From Candidatus Omnitrophota bacterium (GTDB lineage Bacteria; Omnitrophota; Gorgyraeia; Tantalellales; Tantalellaceae), in the NCBI GenBank assembly GCA_030617085.1, contig JAUWWB010000066.1:1-6203 (forward strand): a DNA stretch of 6,203 nt. Reading direction: 5' to 3'. Made by a program: the position numbers and the translations under genes. Below are positions 1-6,000 of this stretch, piece after piece. Under the pieces are notes generated by a model that was given only the letters and a program-made list of their open reading frames with translations, did not search any database and was not told the DNA's origin. How positions within the stretch are numbered: position 1 is the first letter of the stretch; every line of letters begins with the position of its first letter.

Positions 1-3000
1 CTGAGACAGGAAACCGAAAAAGGAAAAGAAGCGGATGTTGAAAAAACAATAAAAGCATCTGAGAAAGAGTTAAAGTTCAAAGGGGCGATGACCGCTCTTA
101 TGATCGCCGCGGGCGCTTTGATCACGGCTTTCGTGGTGTTCGTGGCAAAGTATGTCCGCTCAAAGCGCGGAAGCGGCCAGTCGCCGACGCCTCCGAAGCG
201 CGGCCCGACGCGTACCGTAAAAAAAGCCAAAAAAGACGACAAACCCGAGTCCGTAGGAGCCGGCGGAGTTTATGCTGAGCGAAGCCGAAGCGCCAGCGAA
301 CAACATCCGGAAAAAGCGAAGCCCCAACCCGTAGGAGCCACCTCCGCCGGCGAACAAGCCGATGTAGGCGCTTCCTCCTCCCTCTCGAATAGGCGGGACA
401 TTCCTGTCCCGCAGTATGGCGCCGACACGCAACACACGGAACACCGCGATGCGAAACTCCCGGAAAAAATAGACGAGGAGCTGCCCCAGGGCACGCACCT
501 GTCCGTCACAAGCGATAAGCCGCTACGCTCGGGAAAGCTTGAGCTGTTCTCCGCCTCCGGCGTGTTCGAGAAGACGGTAAAGGACTTCAATAATGTCATC
601 GCCGAAGCGTACGCGAAGATCGAGCCCAACCGGTCCGTTATCGATAAGAAGAAAGGCGCTTTTAAGGGGATCACGGAACTGTTCACGGAGGGCGGCCTCG
701 CCATGTGGGTCATAGGCGGTGTGATAGCGGCAATCGCCTTCATGATAGGCGCGGGGCCGGACGCCTGGATCGTTTCGGGGCTTTGCATGGCCATGGGGAC
801 GTATTTCAACAGGCGCGCGTTCAGGCAGATCAGTAATAAAGTGTTCAAGCGCGAAAAACTGCAGAAAGAGGCGATAGACATTCTCGAGAAGAAGCTGGAA
901 GAGCTGGAGGCCGGCTTCACGCGGTTCGTAATGGGAACCGCGGACAAACAGTACGGGATGACGGGGGAGGGCTGGAACGAGCTGTTGAAGATCAATATTT
1001 TCGCCCCCTTCAGGGATACGGACGACCACCTGGCGCTGCCGGTGCAGAACATCCACGCCCTGCACTATATCCGGTATTGCCGGAGGTGGCTGGACTACGC
1101 GAAAAACAGCAAAAACGGCGCCGTCATTTTCGGGAGGGCGCTTGAACCCTCCTACGGGTTCAGTATGAGAAGGTACGCTCCGGTGCTTTACCTCAAAGCG
1201 GGGACCTTCACGCAGCTCAAAGGTCCCAACGGCATGGTCGCTCTCATGCCGGGCACGGCAGAAGACCATGATGGCTATTCCGACGTCACCGAAGGCGACC
1301 TTTACAACGGACCAGGAAGCTATAAAAACACGTTCCACCCGTTCCCGATCACTACGTTCTCGGACGCGCTTCTCGAGCTGGCGAAGAAAGTCAAGGAAGT
1401 CGAGGACAGGGGCAACGAAATGAGCGACGGGCATACGGACCGGCTGACGCCGGAACAGATGCGGGAAGCCATAAACGATGTGGACCACAGGTCGTATTTC
1501 GTCAACAAAAGAAGCGTGGATGCTCACAACGGATTGTTCGGCCCCGGGCCCGCCAGGAGCGGCCACAAGAAAGGCGTCCAGAGGCACGGCGTTACGATGG
1601 TGATCATGTTGGGCATAGCGGCCGCTCTGGGGTTCGGGGGTTTTGTCTTGAGGAACTTTCTTATCTCCGGCGGGCTTTTGCGCACGACTTTATATTTCGA
1701 CTCCCTGTCCTTTGCCGGTTTTGCCGCGGCGCTTGCCGCGATGGCGATCGTCATGTATGCCACGTTCCAGAAGATACTTCTCTGGGTCTTCAGGTTTGTC
1801 GGAAAAGACGAGACCGTTGAAAATACGGAGCAGATAGTGCGGTTTGTCCCGGCAGGCCTGATCAAGGAGGCGTTAGCCGGAATAGTGAAGGAGATGCGCC
1901 GCAAAGACGGGAACGGCAAGAGCGACGAAGACTTTATCCCTGAATTCATGAAAGACATAACCGGCGCCAACGATATAGACGACGCAGAAAAGATGCTGAT
2001 GAAGATCAAAAACGACTACAAGAAGAATTACCGCCGTCTTGCCAGGTTCGGACGAGTGCCGTCACAGCACCCGTTCTACAGACTGCTTCTGGATTACCCG
2101 GTCCTGCACGTGCTGTATCTCTCGTGCGTGGAAAGGGAAAAGCTGACCGGTATCCTGGAAGATGAGAACTTAAGGGATATAAAGAAAAAAATAGAGAAGG
2201 CAGGGGTGAACCTTAAGGGGCCGGACATGAACAGCACGGATCCCGACCTGACCAGTGGAAGCCGGCTGTATTCCAATTACGACATACTAAGGGCCCTCAG
2301 CCTGGAGGACGTAAAGGAGATAATAAGGTGGCGTCCCGACGTCTTGCCGAAGGTCAACCTCATGCTTACCATATTCGGCCCCAAAAGAGGTCCAGTTTAC
2401 AACAAGATGTGCCGGCTTGTTCCCAGTCTGCTCGAAAACTACCCCGGGATCGGCGCCCTTCACGAAGGCGTCGTTCCGCCCATAGAATGCACCCCTTGCG
2501 TGGACAGCGAGGACAACAACACGCGCCAGGACGTGAACCTTGCCATATACGGCAATGACGGAGGTATTGACAACGGCCCGGATCACGGCGGACCGCTTTA
2601 TAAGTACAGGGACGCCATACATACGGCGGGCTTTCCCAGAAGAGGCATCGCTTACGGCAAGGGCGAAAGGCTGGACAGGAAAAAGCCCGCCCTTAACGCG
2701 TGGGCCGTACAGCAGCTGAAATACGATTATGGCCTGACAGGCATCAAGCCTGCCGATTATGTAGAGCTTGTCGACGAGGAGGACGTGCTGACGCCGCTGG
2801 ACCTTTTAGCGAAGGCCTGTATCATGGCGATGAGGAAGCGCGCCATAAGGGAGCAGATCCAGAAAGCGCGGGAGGGGAAGAAGAAAGCGGCAGAGGTCTC
2901 GGATGTCAAACAGTGGAAGATCGACATTGACAGGGAGAAACCCGTTCTGGAAAAAGAATTTGATGCCAGGGTCAGGGCGCTGGCGAAAGCGGCCGGCATC

Positions 3001-6000
3001 TCCATCGATACGATAAAAGGGGTTCAAGAAGGCGGTGACGCCCCAGGGCCGGACATCATCGACACATTGCAGCGGGAATTCGAAGGGTATGTCAGCACAA
3101 ACGAAGAATTAAAAGCGAAGCTTGCCCGCATAGAGGCGGAGATCAAAGATATAAAGGACAGGGTGAGGGGATCGGGCGGCAAGAACAAGGGAAACCTCCG
3201 AAAGCTTCTTGCGGCGGAGACGCTCAAGCTTGACGAGGTTTATGAGAAAGCCCTTCCACTGGCAGCCGCGGCGAGAGCCCGGTACCTTCTATACGCTTTT
3301 CTGAAGACATTCAGCAGGGACATATACACGGGTGAGGCAAGGTTCCCCGATCTGGATCTCTACGAGGGGGCCAGAAGAAGTTACGTTGAATCCGAGTTCA
3401 GGATCAGGCATATCCCCGACGTCATCCAATCAGAGCTGCGCCACGTAACGATCAAGATGCCCAACTGGTCAAAATACTCGTTCGTGGACTATTTCACGTG
3501 GCATAACCTTATCCAGATCGGCCAGACGAAAGTGGGCTTCCTGTTCCTGGGCGGGACCGGCAATAACTTCGTGCGGGAGAACCTGGCGGGAACGGAAGCC
3601 GTGTTCGACCGCGGGAAGATAGAGCTTCTCGCACGCAAAATAAAAGAGGAAAAAGATCCCGGAAAAAAAGAGTCCCTGCAAAAAGAGCTGGACGAACTGA
3701 GGCACAAGCCCGTCGGAGAGGCCCCGTTTTCCCTTCGGGGGGAGCTCATGCTCAGGTTGAAACCATTGAGAGATACTTTACAGAAGCAGGATACTGAACT
3801 CGACAAGAAGACCCGGAAAAAATACGACAAATGGCTCATAAAGCCGAAAGGCGCGCTGCTTAAAATGCTCCTCCGGCTCCTTGTGGTGCCAGGGATCTGG
3901 AACGCGCTGGTCAGAACAGCGGTGCGCTTCGGGAACTTTGCGGCATACCCGCCTTCTCTTACGGTCACCTCACTCCTTTTCCGCACCTGCCTTAACGACC
4001 TGGAGCTTGTAGGCGTGTGGGACTACAATAACCAGATAGAGGACGCCGAGCGCGGCAGCCGCATCGCCCTGAAAAAGCTGATATGCACGCGTCTTGTAGG
4101 AAAGTACACCCAGATACTCGAAGATCTTCTCCCGGCGCTCGGCAAAGGGTGGCACGTGCAAAGGGAAAGGTGGATAATCCTCCAGGCCTTCTGGGTGATA
4201 CTGTCTTACCCGCCGGCGTTCCTGATGTATTTCGGCCAGTTCCTGAGCTTCGGCATCGTGACGGCGACTGTGTTCAGTTTTACGAGCGCCGGCGTGCTGC
4301 CCGCGCTCGCTTGTGGATTGGCGGCGTTTTTCTTCGGGGGACTTGCGTTTTACGGCCTGGGATACGGCATCTATCGTGTCTTTTCAAGAACGGGAATATA
4401 CAGGGCGGACCAGTTCCAGCAGGACCCGATGAAATCCATGGGCGGGCCCGGCCTGCGCGGGTGGCTGTCGGGGTATTTCAAGTTCCAGAATATTGCCACG
4501 CTTTCGGCGGGGACGCTGATACTTTTCGTTTCGGGGGTCATGATACGCCTTACGCTGCTCTTCGGCATCGCGTACCTCTTGAACAGCGTCCAGCTTTTAG
4601 GTGTAAGCGGCCTGGCCGCCCTTGCCGGCGCTTTCGCGATATTTGCCGCGTACAAGTGGGTCATCAGCCCCATGGTCAGGAAGATATTCGGGCTGAACAC
4701 GGTCGGGAAAGTGAAAGACAAATTGGAAGAAGAGACCGACTCCGGGAAAAAGGAGAAGCTGGAAGCCCGCCTGAAGAAGGCAAAACGTACTCATGGCGGC
4801 GCCAGGGGTGAGTATATCAAGCTGATCGCGAAGATCGTGGAGATCCTGCTCGGGATCTGGGCGGCCATCGGGGTGATATGGGCGACCGGAGCCTTTATTA
4901 ATCCGCTTCTCGCCGGGATCGGGATTATCGGCCCCGGCACGGGAGAGGTCCTCTTCGAGTTTACGTCGAGCGTAATCGAGGGCATGAACCGGGTCATGGC
5001 GCATATCCCCAACTGGAAATGGGGCCTCGGCATATACATAGCGCAGCCGATCATCCTGAACGCGATAGCCATGTTTGCCATATGGAGGTACGGTCCCGAA
5101 AACGAAGAATCCACGACAGAGGCGATCTACAGGATGATAATGGATGACGAGTTCAGCTACCTGTACGGGATCGAGGCTTTTCTCAAAGACGAAGGCCTGA
5201 GCCTTGAAGTTAAAGACGTGAAAGACCACGAGTACGTGGACAGGGTCCTGAGCGCTTACCGGAAGCGGCTGGAAGAGACGGCGGAGAAGGCGGCAGGTGA
5301 AGACTATGTCTTTGCCGGCGATGAGATAGCGCTTGGAAGGATCGTCAAGACGCACCTTGACATTACGGGCTCAAAGGAGAAGGCCGATAGTTTTGTCGGA
5401 AAGCTGAAAACTTCCGACGCGGTAGCGGTAAAGGAGTTCAGGGAACGATACATCCTGGCTCTTGGTGACCTCATGAAGGCCGCGGACGAGGTCAACAGGA
5501 TATCGAAGGGCGAGGTCAAACTGTCCAGGCGCGTCCCGGTGGTTGGGGCGCTCATGCTCGCGGCGGGGATAGGCCTCCAATACGTCACCGGCAGTATAAC
5601 GCTATTGTATCTTCCGCTCGTCCTCTCTGCGATCCTGACCCTCGCGGGCACTTTCACCATCGGCGCGTATATTTATGACAGGATCCACAGGAAGAGGACC
5701 GGGCGGCCCGCTTTTCTGATCGGGCGGTTGTTTTACCATACGTATTCCTATCTCGCCCCGGCGCCCGTGGGGGTATCCGACTACTTCATGCACATGGACC
5801 AGCCGGCCATGAGCGGCATGCGCAGAAGCATCACGGCCTCCTGGCTGTGGTGGATCTCCGAAGGCTTCTGGCTGAGGGGGAGGACCGACGCCGAAAAACG
5901 GATGATGGGCCGGGGTTTCGATTTCAAGTATTTAAGCAATACAATAAAGAATTTCGTGAAGAACAGGCTGTTCTATATTATCCTCTTCGCGCTGCCTATC

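Larger units (their letters stand above)
157..495 (+). other. Low-complexity cytoplasmic linker (residues 53-165)
   Basis: This stretch is rich in Lys, Arg, Pro, Ser, Ala and Gly, with no hydrophobic core and no recognisable fold. It starts very basic (residues 53-82) and then becomes a mixed Ala/Gly/Ser/Glu/His segment. The DNA of the second half is made partly of short repeats and a palindrome (listed separately), and its codon use differs from the rest, with CGA, GTA and CAA codons close together. It most likely acts as a flexible tether that tolerates insertions. Confidence -1.
2347..4173 (+). other. Family 2 glycosyltransferase catalytic core with two large insertions (residues about 783-1391)
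   Basis: The ordered motifs match membrane-bound GT2 enzymes of the XagB-like group. First strand: PKVNLMLTI (783-791), then SLLENYPG (809-816; family pattern sL..lDYP). First acidic motif: VDSEDNNTR (834-842; family LxEEDDxxT). KKPALNA (894-900; family KPKALNYAL). DEEDVLTPLDLLAKA (925-939; family DAEDxPxPxQL), the nucleotide-sugar and metal-binding site. VIQSEL (1141-1146; family VQArL) and VDYFTWHN (1162-1169; family EYaxWFd). FLGGTGNNFVR (1182-1192; family LGGTSNHFR). VGVWDYNNQIEDAERGSRI (1337-1355; family GGWDpyNVTEDADLGxRL), whose Asp is expected to be the catalytic base. QRERW (1387-1391; family QRxRW), the acceptor and donor binding motif of processive enzymes. All key acidic residues are kept, so activity is plausible. 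The comparison is from memory, not a computed alignment. Confidence -1.

Noticed and set aside
88..102. Possible true start codons at ATG 88 or ATG 100
   Set aside because: The purine-rich AAAGGGG at 79-85 is too close to ATG 88 and far from ATG 100. The preceding 29 codons look like coding charged helix, so the frame probably begins upstream. Not excluded.
393..412. Intrinsic terminator
   Set aside because: The stem is only 8 base pairs, is not followed by a T-run, and lies in the middle of an open coding frame.
270..1052. Minus-strand open frame of 260 codons with a Ser-rich product
   Set aside because: Its Ser/Pro/Ala-rich composition follows from the complement of Gly-, Glu- and Lys-rich sense codons. 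It contains no motif.
523..1587. Long minus-strand open frame (354 codons)
   Set aside because: It lies wholly opposite the continuous plus-strand frame. Its product is rich in Arg, Pro, Val and His with no membrane or domain pattern, as expected from a shadow of GC-rich coding DNA.
2347..4173. Cyclic beta-1,2-glucan synthase (NdvB-like) identity
   Set aside because: The motifs fit the general membrane GT2 group. I see no GH94-type phosphorylase sequence or other feature specific to NdvB in the window, so no product is assigned.
4083..4811. Plus-strand frame 3 open frame of 242 codons
   Set aside because: It overlaps the GT2 QRERW motif and the membrane helices of frame 1. The product is Arg/Gly/Pro-rich with no fold signature, so it is an out-of-frame shadow.
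4597..5355. Minus-strand open frame of 252 codons
   Set aside because: Antisense to the membrane region of the plus-strand frame, with no recognisable domain and no convincing ribosome binding site; judged a shadow.
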